Source: a virus. From it: a stretch of DNA of 64,000 bases. A program made the translations under genes and the position numbers. Below are positions 22,452-29,810 of this stretch, piece after piece. Every line of letters starts with the position of its first letter. The first letter of the stretch is position 1. Below the pieces are notes generated by a model. That model did no database searches. It had not been told where the DNA came from and saw only the letters and a list, made by a program, of their open reading frames with translations. The DNA is taken from the IMG/VR virus record IMGVR_UViG_3300029922_000014, positions 62,001-126,000 of that record; one strand, given 5' to 3'.

Positions 22452-22952
22452 TCAGTTCTTGGGAGCGGGGAAGAGTTGAACGATCCACTGGCACGCGCCG
22501 ACCTGCTTCAGCGTCCAGTAGTCGGGATTGTCTTGGGCGGGGTCATTGACGGTGCAGCCAGTCCCGTCGCCATGCAAGCAGACGCAGTGCCCGTCACCAC
22601 CAGGGATGATGTAACCGACCACGCAAACGGCGCCGGTCGCGGTGGCGGCTTCGGGCTGGACCGGGACGCAGGACATGCCCTTGACCTGAAGCGCACGCAG
22701 CACGTTGTCGCGATATGAGCCGATGCTGGCGATCGTGCCGCACAGCGGAATCATTTCATATTGGGTTGTGATGACACCAAAATAACTCAAGGCGGAGACA
22801 CACGCGCACGGGGCACAGTCAGAAGGGTGTGTCCCACGGCATTGATGGTTGGAGTCAGCGCCGGGTAGTGGGCGGAGGATCAGAACGACGGTAAACGCCG
22901 CCGCCAACAAGGTGACCAGGGCGGCAATGATGATCAGCGGGGTTTTTTTCAT
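22452..22952 (-). CDS. Membrane-anchored C39-like cysteine peptidase
   Basis: 166 residues from MKKTPLIIIAALVTLLAAAF; AAAGGTG is the ribosome site. One N-terminal hydrophobic span is followed by a C39-like layout: CAPCACVSALSYFGV supplies the candidate nucleophile Cys, GDGHCVCLHGDG the His, and VNDPAQDNPDYW the Asp. Either exported and anchored, or processed as a signal peptide. C39-type enzymes cleave double-glycine leaders or act as bacteriocin-like hydrolases. Many extra Cys residues suggest disulfides outside the cytoplasm. Confidence 0.5.
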   Translation of the reverse strand: MKKTPLIIIAALVTLLAAAFTVVLILRPLPGADSNHQCRGTHPSDCAPCACVSALSYFGVITTQYEMIPLCGTIASIGSYRDNVLRALQVKGMSCVPVQPEAATATGAVCVVGYIIPGGDGHCVCLHGDGTGCTVNDPAQDNPDYWTLKQVGACQWIVQLFPAPKN

Positions 22953-22971
22953 GCTCTGCACCTTTCGTGAA

Positions 22972-22986
22972 TTGACACGATGTCAA
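22972..22986. promoter_or_regulatory. 15-bp operator dyad, perfect
   Basis: TTGACACGATGTCAA, 20 bases upstream of the C39-like gene start on the minus strand, with no recognisable -10 between. Confidence 0.75.
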
Positions 22987-22989
22987 TCA

Positions 22990-23211
22990 TCAGCCGGGGT
23001 GGTTATCAGTGGGGGCACGTGCAAACGCCGCGGACATGGCGGCCTCCGCACGTGCGCGTTGCACCGGGGTCGCGATGCCCCATTCGATGCGGACACTGAA
23101 TGCGGTCTTGGTCAGGACCGGTTCCTGTCCTTCGAGGTCAATGCCCAGGCGATCGGCAATGGCTTGGATCACCATGGCGTCACTGAGTTCGACGTAGTAG
23201 GGAAAGGTCAC
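22990..23211 (-). CDS. Hypothetical protein
   Basis: 73 residues from GTG 23211 (GTGA overlap with the 34-residue gene). Contains YYVELSDAMVIQAIADRLGI and an amphipathic C-terminal helix (PVQRARAEAAMSAAFARAP). Ends just before the operator at 22972. Unrecognised. Confidence 0.55.
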   Translation of the reverse strand: MTFPYYVELSDAMVIQAIADRLGIDLEGQEPVLTKTAFSVRIEWGIATPVQRARAEAAMSAAFARAPTDNHPG

Positions 23212-23312
23212 GGTTTGACTCCTGCGTGTTTGAGGCCGAGTTCATACCAGCGCCATTCATTCGCTTCGATGCCGCTGAGTTTCGAGAGTGCAGTTATGGC
23301 GTCGTCGGTCAT
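23208..23312 (-). CDS. Small gene, 34 residues
   Basis: MTDDAITALSKLSGIEANEW followed by RWYELGLKHAGVKP. ATGA overlap with the upstream gene and GTGA overlap with the downstream gene make it part of the coupled series, and it fills the only gap there. Helical, soluble. Function unknown. Confidence 0.6.
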   Translation of the reverse strand: MTDDAITALSKLSGIEANEWRWYELGLKHAGVKP

Positions 23313-23968
23313 ACCGGTTTCTTTTTCTTTTTCGGCTTCTTCGGAGCATCGAGAAAATCGTCGCCGGAACCAAAGCGGTAACAATCCGTAGTGATGTGCG
23401 CCGGTTCGATGCGCAGCTTGTGGTCATTGTTTGAGAGCGCCAGGAACGCCACGTCCCAGCGCTGTTCGTCGGTCAGGTTGTTCCACTCCTCGGATTCTTC
23501 GTCATCAAAGGAGCCATGTTCATATTCAGCGGAAATACCATCGACGGTATTTGACGGAAAGCGTTCCGTGACGCTGTAGGACATGACCACAGGACCGGAA
23601 TAACAGCGCAATGACGTGATCAGCGTCGTATAGCCCATGTCGGCCTTTTCCAACTTGTGGCGGAAAAGACCTTCACGGCATCCGCGTTCGAGCAGGTCCG
23701 CAAAGAACTCACGGTCGTCTCCGTGGATCCACGCGAAAATCTCACACTGACCATGCACACGCGCCATCCACCGGACGAACTCATTGCCCAGGCGCAGCGC
23801 GGTGTTGAGCTTCATGGCGAACTGCTTCGGATCGTAGTCGATGCCGCGAGCATGATTCGGAATGAAGCTGTACGCGATGCTTTCCAGAACATGCCCGTAC
23901 CAAAAGCGTTCCGCCCCGCGCAGGCGCACGTCCGGGGCATCGCGTTGATGGAAAAGAATCGCGCTCAT
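23309..23968 (-). CDS. Hypothetical protein
   Basis: 219 residues, ATGA overlap with the MazG-like gene. Includes ERFWYGHVLESIAYSFIPNH, MARVHGQCEIFAWIHGDDRE and an acidic stretch (SFDDEESEEWNNLTDEQRWD), ending in a polybasic tail (KKPKKKKKPV). The lysine tail could bind nucleic acid. No family recognised. Confidence 0.6.
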   Translation of the reverse strand: MSAILFHQRDAPDVRLRGAERFWYGHVLESIAYSFIPNHARGIDYDPKQFAMKLNTALRLGNEFVRWMARVHGQCEIFAWIHGDDREFFADLLERGCREGLFRHKLEKADMGYTTLITSLRCYSGPVVMSYSVTERFPSNTVDGISAEYEHGSFDDEESEEWNNLTDEQRWDVAFLALSNNDHKLRIEPAHITTDCYRFGSGDDFLDAPKKPKKKKKPV

Positions 23969-24582
23969 GTCGTGAGGGCTTTGGCTTCATTGTTGACGTC
24001 GCGGTCGATCGCTTTGACCGCATCGAAGCGGTCAGGATAGCGCAGGCGCAGCTTGGCGATGTTGCGATCGAGGATGCCAGGAAAGGCGGTGGGATCGAAG
24101 GCGACCAGGGTGTGATAGATGCCGATCACAAGTTGCCCGGCGTTCACTTCGTTCAGCGGCTTTCCGTAGTAGATCGCGCGCTTGAGCAGGTCGCCCAGGT
24201 CACCGGTCTGCTTCAACAGAGCACCTTCGAGGTCATGGACAGAAGCGATCATGCCGCGCAGACGCACTTCCAGCGTATCGCGATTGGCAAGAAATTGCGA
24301 TTCGGCAAGGACGGCCGATGGACTGATGTAGTCGTCTTCCGTCACCTCCAGGTGCAGTGCGTCGCAGGCGATGGCGGTATACCACGCCAAGTCCCCGATC
24401 TCCTCCGCCCGGTGTTCGGTGATGGAGAGCTTGGGCGTACGCGTCGCGGTGGTCAGTTCCGCGAACTCGGTCACCAGCCCGGTGAAGGCGTGGTTGAGGC
24501 GCGCGAGCAGGGGATCGACGATCCTGCCGCTGTGGGGCGCTTCGGTGCGGATGGCGAGCGGGACGTATGACTTCCAGTCCAT
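23965..24582 (-). CDS. MazG-like nucleotide pyrophosphohydrolase
   Basis: 205 residues from MDWKSYVPLAIRTEAPHSGR. The all-alpha NTP-PPase core is suggested by LTEFAEL-type helices (GLVTEFAELTTATRTPKLSI), then EEIGDLAWYTAIACDALHLE, the E-x-x-D helix that binds Mg and nucleotide. The C-terminus (NIAKLRLRYPDRFDAVKAID, RDV) closely follows the MazG signature N-x-x-K-L-x-x-R-Y-P-x-x-F. Likely hydrolyses (d)NTPs or (p)ppGpp-type alarmones in the infected cell. A second MazG-like gene is at 62125-62514. Confidence 0.7.
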   Translation of the reverse strand: MDWKSYVPLAIRTEAPHSGRIVDPLLARLNHAFTGLVTEFAELTTATRTPKLSITEHRAEEIGDLAWYTAIACDALHLEVTEDDYISPSAVLAESQFLANRDTLEVRLRGMIASVHDLEGALLKQTGDLGDLLKRAIYYGKPLNEVNAGQLVIGIYHTLVAFDPTAFPGILDRNIAKLRLRYPDRFDAVKAIDRDVNNEAKALTT

Positions 24583-24589
24583 GTGATTC

Positions 24590-24982
24590 CTAACGGGAGC
24601 GGGTTGGTCTGAGGGCAGAGAGGAGGATGCGCGTCGCTTCATCGCGGTTGCGGTCACGGCTGCGGTGCTTCTCACAGGCGCCAGTGCGCCCGGTCACGGG
24701 ATCTTTCACCTTACAGGCGGTCGCGTTCACGTTCACGCCTTCACCGAGGCGTCGGTAGTAGGTCACTTCAAACGGCGGAGGCTGGCCACCGTACTTGTCG
24801 ATGTGCACACGCTGGTTGCCCCAACGCTTGATGGCACCCGCTTCCGTAGTGGCAATTGGGCCTGATGCACCACAGCGCCGGGAGGTGCAATCCACCCACC
24901 ACACGTTGTCCCGACTGGACTGTATCTCAGTCTTTTTGCTGCTGCAAAACGGGCAGCGGGCGAGCTTCTTCGTTTTCTTCAC
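24590..24982 (-). CDS. Lar-like restriction alleviation protein
   Basis: 130 residues from GTG 24982 (GTGA overlap). CPFCSSKKTEIQSSRDNVWW and VDCTSRRCGASGPIATTEAG, AIKRWG match the Lar pattern: CPFC, a W-x-V-x-C strand, CGA-x-GP and a terminal AI-x-x-W. In Rac prophage Lar modifies type I restriction by enhancing methylation; many phage homologues have unproven roles. The extra C-terminal 70 residues are basic and not part of the usual short Lar. Confidence 0.7.
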   Translation of the reverse strand: MKKTKKLARCPFCSSKKTEIQSSRDNVWWVDCTSRRCGASGPIATTEAGAIKRWGNQRVHIDKYGGQPPPFEVTYYRRLGEGVNVNATACKVKDPVTGRTGACEKHRSRDRNRDEATRILLSALRPTRSR

Positions 24983-25431
24983 GGGCTGACACCAACGGAA
25001 ACCTGCGCTTCGTACTGCTGCGCTGCCCACGTCTGCACGTAGTCCGCTTCTTCGTCCACGCCATCACAGACACGACGAAACTTCAGCAGGTGCAGGTGAT
25101 GATTGCGCAGGTGAAATGCAACGATTTCAACAACCTGCCGATCCGTCAACGGAGGATTCCAGCTTCGCGGATAGATCGGAAAGAAGTCCAGGAGTGCAAG
25201 CTTCGCGGTCACAAAAATCACCGGGTCGACACCAAGCAATACACCCACGACGCTGTGGACCATCTTACCGTAGTTCCGGTCAGGTGCATCGCAGGCGCGA
25301 CGATATTCCATTACGGCGGCGTCGATGTTCAGACTGTTTGCTGCTGCGACACGGCACGCTTCCAGGTGTGCGCGCAATTCGTCAGCATGGCGCTGCTGCA
25401 AAGCAATGAGCGCTTCAAGAGCATTCTTCAT
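24979..25431 (-). CDS. Hypothetical helical protein
   Basis: 150 residues from MKNALEALIALQQRHADELR, a long amphipathic helix, followed by RVAAANSLNIDAAVMEYRRA and VHSVVGVLLGVDPVIFVTAK. His-rich segment FHLRNHHLHLLKFRRVCDGV. GTGA-coupled to the Lar-like gene. No known family. Confidence 0.55.
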   Translation of the reverse strand: MKNALEALIALQQRHADELRAHLEACRVAAANSLNIDAAVMEYRRACDAPDRNYGKMVHSVVGVLLGVDPVIFVTAKLALLDFFPIYPRSWNPPLTDRQVVEIVAFHLRNHHLHLLKFRRVCDGVDEEADYVQTWAAQQYEAQVSVGVSP

Positions 25432-25433
25432 GG

Positions 25434-26093
25434 TCAGGGTCCTTCGTAGGGGTGGCCAAGGTCTTCGCAACATTCACGCGCCGACTTGGCTTCGTCATCG
25501 CGTTCTTTCTCCACGCGCTCATCGCGGATCCGTTCCGCTTCCTTATCGCCTTCAGCCGCGAGGCATCGGAGTTCAGCAATCTCGGCCGGCGTGAACGACA
25601 CCGCGGTATTGTCCAAGTCGTGATCGGTGAAGTTCGATCCTTCACTCTCAAAGACGTGGCGTATGTACCGGCGCAGAAGACCGCGATAATCGTCGATCGC
25701 TTCCGTAGTCGTTCCGCGGATGGCCAAACCGGGTTGATCTGCGCTCTGACTGACGACGTCGACAGATTCCAAGTTTACCCGTTCGATCAGCGTGCCGGGA
25801 AGATTGCCCGCCGAAAACAGGTTCCATCCTTTCATGCCGTAAACGTAGATGTCTCCGCCTTCGCGCCGGCTGTCGCCCAGCTTCGGGCCGCTGACGTACA
25901 CAGGATCGTCGAGGGTCCATCCTTCGCTCCAATCGCGGTGACCGCGACAGGACGGACTCTTTTGCGCATGCTCGGAACGGCATTCACCCAGAAGCATGGC
26001 GCCGGTCTGTCCATCCATCTCCGGATGCGGATGGGTGATGGTGTCGAACACGGTGCAACAAACGGGACAGCGGGCGGTGGTCTGATAGGTCAT
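25434..26093 (-). CDS. Hypothetical protein with N-terminal zinc site
   Basis: 219 residues. CPVCCTVFDTITHPHPEMDG and CRSEHAQKSPSCRGH suggest a zinc-binding N-terminus. The middle is strand-rich (REGGDIYVYGMKGWNLFSAG) and the last 70 residues are a charged helix (AELRCLAAEGDKEAERIRDE, RVEKERDDEAKSA). Start one base after the stop of 26095-26382. Unrecognised. Confidence 0.6.
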   Translation of the reverse strand: MTYQTTARCPVCCTVFDTITHPHPEMDGQTGAMLLGECRSEHAQKSPSCRGHRDWSEGWTLDDPVYVSGPKLGDSRREGGDIYVYGMKGWNLFSAGNLPGTLIERVNLESVDVVSQSADQPGLAIRGTTTEAIDDYRGLLRRYIRHVFESEGSNFTDHDLDNTAVSFTPAEIAELRCLAAEGDKEAERIRDERVEKERDDEAKSARECCEDLGHPYEGP

Positions 26094-26094
26094 T

Positions 26095-26382
26095 TTATTT
26101 TTTCGTCTTTGATGTCCTGCTGAACTTCGCCATCATCGCTTCGCGCTCTTCGCGTCGCGCTTTCACGTTTGGGTGCTCACCAGCGGGAATCGTCGCGACT
26201 GGAACCGGAACCCAAAGCGGCTCTGATCCGTCGGAGGTCGCCTCGGCCATTTGTAGTTCGTCCGTGCTCTTGACGGAATAAAAACCGTGATCGCCGCCAG
26301 GACCGATGACGGTGTGGTCGTTGAACCGCGCGCTGACGCGTTCCCAGGTCTGTTTGCGCAGAATGCGGAGCATGAGGGTCAT
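26095..26382 (-). CDS. Hypothetical protein
   Basis: 95 residues, ATGA overlap with the upstream repeat-containing gene. Contains RKQTWERVSARFNDHTVIGP and GGDHGFYSVKSTDELQMAE; ends in a basic tail (KARREEREAMMAKFSRTSKT). Unrecognised. Confidence 0.55.
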   Translation of the reverse strand: MTLMLRILRKQTWERVSARFNDHTVIGPGGDHGFYSVKSTDELQMAEATSDGSEPLWVPVPVATIPAGEHPNVKARREEREAMMAKFSRTSKTKK

Positions 26383-26747
26383 GGCATACCGTGATCAGTT
26401 TGCGTGTGCTTTTTGAGTTCTTCCACGGTGGCGCAACCCCAACCGCACCCTGAACAAATATAGGGATACGGCAGAGTGAAGGAACATTTGATGAACTCGA
26501 AGAAATGCCTGCCGTCAGCATCGAACTTGAGCACAGCACAATCGGGAATGTCGGCCGGTAGTACGGCGCCACATTCCGTGCGCAGTTGTCCTGCCGTCAT
26601 GCCTCCCATTGTGCTTGGGAGTGTGTGCAGCGTAATCGTCGCGGTCATGGACTTCGCGGTCATGGACTTCGCGGTCATGGACTTCGCGTCTGCTTTGTTT
26701 CCAGCAGATTCATTTACCGTCACGTGAAAGTCTTCAAGTCTGTTCAT
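26379..26747 (-). CDS. Zinc-finger protein with KSMTA tandem repeat
   Basis: 122 residues. Near residue 20-35 the five-residue unit KSMTA occurs three times, encoded by three exact 15-bp repeats (26641-26685). The C-terminus has a C2H2-like finger, CSGCGWGCATVEELKKHTQT then DHGMP. The repeat units each contain an internal ATG, so alternative starts are possible. Tandem repeats of a multiple of 3 vary protein length without frameshift. Function unknown. Confidence 0.6.
   Translation of the reverse strand: MNRLEDFHVTVNESAGNKADAKSMTAKSMTAKSMTATITLHTLPSTMGGMTAGQLRTECGAVLPADIPDCAVLKFDADGRHFFEFIKCSFTLPYPYICSGCGWGCATVEELKKHTQTDHGMP
26641..26685. repeat. Three tandem 15-bp repeats
   Basis: Unit GCGGTCATGGACTTC on the plus strand, three exact copies, encoding K-S-M-T-A units of 26379-26747. 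Confidence 0.9.
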
Positions 26748-26813
26748 GGCGTTATGCGCTTATTCTCGCGCTATGCCATAAAGTCAATCCCCCAACAATT
26801 GACACGATGTCAA
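26748..26813 (-). promoter_or_regulatory. Operator dyad plus inverted-repeat boxes
   Basis: Perfect dyad TTGACACGATGTCAA at 26799-26813; its TGA ends gene 26810-27010. Downstream on the minus strand come TTGACT and two box-like sequences (GGCATAGCGCGAG and GCGCATAACGC) directly before ATG 26747. No -10 is convincing, so promoter assignment stays open. Confidence 0.55.
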
Positions 26814-27010
26814 TCGGCGTCGGTGCCCAGGAGAGAACGAACTTGGGCGTACCCTTCCGCATGCTGTTGCTGACCCTTGATCACCGCAGAACGAAACAGC
26901 GGATCATATTCGATGTCGAACCAGTAGTGCTGCGACTCGCGAACTATTGAAGAAAGGACCGCAGCGTCTTTCTGAAGTTCGATGACGGCCTGAAGGCGAC
27001 GCGTAGTCAT
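26810..27010 (-). CDS. Hypothetical helical protein
   Basis: 66 residues from MTTRRLQAVIELQKDAAVLS (ATGA overlap). Helical with FDIEYDPLFRSAVIKGQQQH and a short acidic end (LLGTDAD). Its stop is provided by the operator dyad. Unrecognised. Confidence 0.55.
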   Translation of the reverse strand: MTTRRLQAVIELQKDAAVLSSIVRESQHYWFDIEYDPLFRSAVIKGQQQHAEGYAQVRSLLGTDAD

Positions 27011-27195
27011 GATTGTACGGCGATTCGCAACGACAGGCAGACCCAAAGAAGCGGTTGATGGCGCAGTACTAACTCACAGAGCCTGCTGCATTTGCCCAGC
27101 GCCCGCAAGAGTGCCGTCGACAGCCGGTGCGTTGCCGCATTCAGCCCCGGCACCAGCGCCCTCAACCGAAATATTTGTGCGTCGTAGAAGCTCAT
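27007..27195 (-). CDS. Small hydrophobic/basic protein
   Basis: 62 residues: MSFYDAQIFRLRALVPGLNA then LLRALGKCSRLCELVLRHQP, LLWVCLSLRIAVQS. The last 20 residues could be a weak membrane segment. Coupled by ATGA to the next gene and three bases below the previous stop. Confidence 0.5.
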   Translation of the reverse strand: MSFYDAQIFRLRALVPGLNAATHRLSTALLRALGKCSRLCELVLRHQPLLWVCLSLRIAVQS

Positions 27196-27198
27196 CGG

Positions 27199-27507
27199 TC
27201 AGACGTCGCGACGGACGTAAACGGCGGACGGTTCGGTCAACCCGTCAGCAACCACACCGACGAATTGTAGTGGTCGCCCAGGCTCATCTTCCGGAACAAC
27301 GCCACCGTCGATGCAGCGATAGATCCCAAACGTCAAACTGGAAACGCTGGCATTCCGCGAATGCGCAGTCATCAGCACAACACTGCGGCGGTCGCAGTGC
27401 ACAACGCCGAGAAACGTTATGTCACTCGGAAAGGTGTGCTCGACGTAATCGCCATAACCGACGTTGACGTTGATGGTGTCGATGCGCCGCAGCAGGTTTG
27501 TAGTCAT
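27199..27507 (-). CDS. Hypothetical beta-rich protein
   Basis: 102 residues, ATGA overlap. Mostly strands: VGYGDYVEHTFPSDITFLGV, VHCDRRSVVLMTAHSRNASV, SLTFGIYRCIDGGVVPEDEP, LQFVGVVADGLTEPSAVYVR. Reads as a small beta-sandwich or barrel. No family recognised. Confidence 0.55.
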   Translation of the reverse strand: MTTNLLRRIDTINVNVGYGDYVEHTFPSDITFLGVVHCDRRSVVLMTAHSRNASVSSLTFGIYRCIDGGVVPEDEPGRPLQFVGVVADGLTEPSAVYVRRDV

Positions 27508-27887
27508 GGCGCATCGTCCAACGGCAAACCCAACGCATGCCGCTCAGCCCGGTTGAGTTTGGCCAGCCCGGACTTCTTGAGTTCAGCGGTGCGCTGCTTG
27601 TTGTCGACATCGACCGAAACCGGCTCCTGCTGCGCCACGATGTACCATTCGGTGCGGGAATCTCCGCCCTCACGCGAAAGCGGATATTCGACCGGCACAG
27701 CATACACATTTTCGATGATGCCGTTCTGGTCCTGCTGCCCTGCAAAACCAGATTCGGCTTGTCCGGACGCTTCAATCTGCGCGCGGTGAATCGTCGAGTA
27801 GTAGCCGATCAACTTGCCGCAAACGCTGTTGCCGTCGGTGTCATGGCTGCGGTAGGAAACGCGATGGATCAAACGAACATAGCTCAT
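27504..27887 (-). CDS. Hypothetical protein
   Basis: 127 residues starting MSYVRLIHRVSYRSHDTDGN. Strand-rich N-terminal half and a helical C-terminus (RTAELKKSGLAKLNRAERHA, LGLP) whose KLNxAERxALGL wording is seen in several phage small proteins. Role unknown. Confidence 0.55.
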   Translation of the reverse strand: MSYVRLIHRVSYRSHDTDGNSVCGKLIGYYSTIHRAQIEASGQAESGFAGQQDQNGIIENVYAVPVEYPLSREGGDSRTEWYIVAQQEPVSVDVDNKQRTAELKKSGLAKLNRAERHALGLPLDDAP

Positions 27888-27890
27888 GGG

Positions 27891-28634
27891 TCAGCCTTTC
27901 AGCAGGTCTTTGACGGTGGGGTCTTTCAGCTTTGCCAGAATGCGCGCAGCTTTCTTGTCGATCGTCGCTTTGGTCTTCTTGAGGTGTGCACTACATCCAC
28001 CGGCGTCGCACGGATCGTGCTTGGTCAGATAGGCAGTGGCGGCGGCGTCCTGTGCGGCGAAGTGGGCGCGGTGTTCACGCATGTCCGGCATCGCCAATCG
28101 CTCCGCCACTTCGGCAGCAGACACTTCGATGAACATGTCGGTGTAGTCGCGTGTCAGTCCGCGGATGGCCGGCGTGTCGTGGCCCAGCACCTTGTCCCAG
28201 ACCTTGCCGCGGTTGTTCCATTCTCGCAGCGTCATGCCTTGCGGCAGGTCGGTGTTGTCCCAGTACGACCACTCCCTGACCAGCGGTGAACTGGTGAAGC
28301 TCGCGGACAGGTCCTTGTGCTCGCAGAAGACGAGCGCCGGTGTGTAGTCGTACGGCCCGGGAAAGATGGTGATGGCCAGTTCAAAGTCGAACGCGGGATT
28401 CCTGAGCCCGGTCCGCTTGATGTCGCGCGCCTGATCCTCAAGGAGGTTGCGCGCGCTTTGCAGAACGTTGGGCTTCTTCTCATGCAGAAGCGGAACGATG
28501 CACGCGGCCAGGGTGTCGATGCGCCGTTTCTTGGCAGCAATCGCATAGGCTTTCTGGACGTTGTCGAGCAGGTCGACGATGGCGCGGATGTTGCCGGTGT
28601 CGATCCGGTAACCGTTGTAAATCTTGGCGCTCAT
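27891..28634 (-). CDS. Hypothetical protein
   Basis: 247 residues from MSAKIYNGYRIDTGNIRAIV. N-terminal helices with YAIAAKKRRIDTLAACIVPL, a central strand section (LAITIFPGPYDYTPALVFCE), then PDMREHRAHFAAQDAAATAY and a C-terminal basic helix with CDAGGCSAHLKKTKATIDKK. The first 40 residues resemble phage proteins of unknown function that begin YNGYR-type. ATGA overlap with the small membrane gene upstream. Confidence 0.6.
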   Translation of the reverse strand: MSAKIYNGYRIDTGNIRAIVDLLDNVQKAYAIAAKKRRIDTLAACIVPLLHEKKPNVLQSARNLLEDQARDIKRTGLRNPAFDFELAITIFPGPYDYTPALVFCEHKDLSASFTSSPLVREWSYWDNTDLPQGMTLREWNNRGKVWDKVLGHDTPAIRGLTRDYTDMFIEVSAAEVAERLAMPDMREHRAHFAAQDAAATAYLTKHDPCDAGGCSAHLKKTKATIDKKAARILAKLKDPTVKDLLKG

Positions 28635-28783
28635 AGGTCCTTCTTCAGTTTCTCCGCTTCAGCGCGGGCAGCTTTCCACACCATTCGCAGCATGAGGCTG
28701 GCGGCAGTGAGCGATGAAAGCGTAGTGATGATGTCAGCGATGAGCGTCGCCCAGAGAACGAGGTTTGGGTCGAGGTGTGGCAT
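28631..28783 (-). CDS. Small membrane protein
   Basis: 50 residues from MPHLDPNLVLWATLIADIIT. One membrane span (about residues 8-34, ILADIITTLSSLTAASLM-type) followed by a basic cytoplasmic helix (RMVWKAARAEAEKLKKDL). A longer reading from 28876 is possible but conflicts with the coupled 33-residue gene. Function unknown. Confidence 0.5.
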   Translation of the reverse strand: MPHLDPNLVLWATLIADIITTLSSLTAASLMLRMVWKAARAEAEKLKKDL

Positions 28784-28794
28784 GTTATTTCTTT

Positions 28795-28896
28795 TCAGCG
28801 CACAGCTTCTTGGCAATCCAAGGAGCGCACATGCGCAGAGCGCCGATTTCCCAGGACAATCAATAGCGCCGGCCATTCAACAGCGAGGAAGTGCAT
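28795..28896 (-). CDS. Candidate 33-residue gene
   Basis: MHFLAVEWPALLIVLGNRRS and AHVRSLDCQEAVR. Its ATG shares a base with the upstream TAA (TAATG), the coupling style used elsewhere. Hydrophobic N-terminal helix. An alternative is that this stretch is the N-terminal extension of 28631-28783 in another frame. Confidence 0.4.
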   Translation of the reverse strand: MHFLAVEWPALLIVLGNRRSAHVRSLDCQEAVR

Positions 28897-29048
28897 TACC
28901 GGAGTCCGCTCAGGATGCGCACGCGCCATTGGCGTTGGTGCTGGGTGACGATGGTACAGGCGATCCAATGCTTCCGTAGTACGGTTGCGGATGTTTGGTG
29001 TTCACCCGGGTGAAGCAACCACGCCGGAGGCAGAGGAAAGCGGATCAT
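28896..29048 (-). CDS. Small hypothetical protein
   Basis: 50 residues from MIRFPLPPAWLLHPGEHQTS (ATGA overlap), then VLRKHWIACTIVTQHQRQWR and VRILSGLR. Basic and aromatic. Supported only by coupling and packing. Confidence 0.45.
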   Translation of the reverse strand: MIRFPLPPAWLLHPGEHQTSATVLRKHWIACTIVTQHQRQWRVRILSGLR

Positions 29049-29293
29049 GCGACGGCAGGAGGTGCAGGGTGAGGGATCCAAACAGAACCAGGACCGGGCT
29101 GCTTGGTCTCCCATATAGGTGGACCGTTAGGAATGCCCCACCCAGGGGAAAGCCCTAACGTCCCGTGGAAATAATACCGGAACTGCCACCAGCCGACAGC
29201 CGGATCCCACACCATGGCCATGTCTTCTGCCCGTGGTGTTTCTTCGGCGCAGGAACGCAGTTGCGCACGGAGTTTGTAGTCGGGCAGGCTCAT
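29045..29293 (-). CDS. Hypothetical protein
   Basis: 82 residues, ATGA overlap with the GroES-like gene. MSLPDYKLRAQLRSCAEETP, then Trp/Tyr-rich MVWDPAVGWWQFRYYFHGTL and a Pro-rich C-terminus. Co-translation with the co-chaperonin may be incidental. Confidence 0.5.
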   Translation of the reverse strand: MSLPDYKLRAQLRSCAEETPRAEDMAMVWDPAVGWWQFRYYFHGTLGLSPGWGIPNGPPIWETKQPGPGSVWIPHPAPPAVA

Positions 29294-29664
29294 GACCGCG
29301 TGACCTTATACGGACGATTGACGGTGGATTTGGAGGTGCGTTGAAACAGGCGTTCAAACAAACCATCGCCTCCTTCAGGGATGGCCACCCCCAGGACATA
29401 CACCTCGCGAATGATCAGCAGGTCCTGACCTTCCGCTTTGACGTCGTTGCCCTCGTATTGCTTGAAGTAGACGTAGTCGCCCACCTGCACTTCGACGGGG
29501 ATGCGGACGCCGCGCTTGTTGCGCAGGCCGGGACCGACGGCGATCACGGTGCCTTCGAGGGTGAGCGCATGGAGGTTATCCGGCGCCAGGATGCGGCCGA
29601 TGGTGATGACGTCGCGGGGCTTGGCGCGGCGGATGGCGAGGTTGTCGTCGATGAGAGTCAGCAT
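29290..29664 (-). CDS. GroES-like co-chaperonin
   Basis: 124 residues from MLTLIDDNLAIRRAKPRDVI with AAGGA 6 nt upstream. The GroES core is clear: LEGTVIAVGPGLRNKRGVRI, VEVQVGDYVYFKQYEGNDVK and QDLLIIREVYVLGVA, i.e. the G-T-V-x-A-V-G-x-G strand, the V-G-D turn and the terminal L-x-I-R-E. In T4 the GroES analogue gp31 partners host GroEL for capsid-protein folding; the same job is inferred here. The mobile loop lies about residues 18-35. No GroEL gene in the window. Confidence 0.8.
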   Translation of the reverse strand: MLTLIDDNLAIRRAKPRDVITIGRILAPDNLHALTLEGTVIAVGPGLRNKRGVRIPVEVQVGDYVYFKQYEGNDVKAEGQDLLIIREVYVLGVAIPEGGDGLFERLFQRTSKSTVNRPYKVTRS

Positions 29665-29810
29665 GGGAGTCCTTCGTTGAGGCTGAGGCAGGTTGAACGA
29701 TGGGATCACCCGCGGGATGGGCGGCAGCGGATCACCAGATCGGTGAAATAAAACGTCACGGCTCAGAAGAGTAGCCATGAATTACTTTCTGCGCTTCGTG
29801 AAGGCAGAGG
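29665..29810. other. Leader between 29811-30281 and the GroES-like gene
   Basis: 146 bases without a clear gene. It carries one copy of an 18-bp repeat (29782-29799) that also ends gene 30285-30770; in minus-strand reading it would encode a short peptide ending FTKRRK. No promoter of the phage type is seen. Confidence 0.4.
29782..29799. repeat. 18-bp direct repeat, copy 1
   Basis: TTACTTTCTGCGCTTCGT, identical to 30285-30302 where it encodes TKRRK-stop of gene 30285-30770. Suggests a small duplication of a gene's 3' end. Confidence 0.8.
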
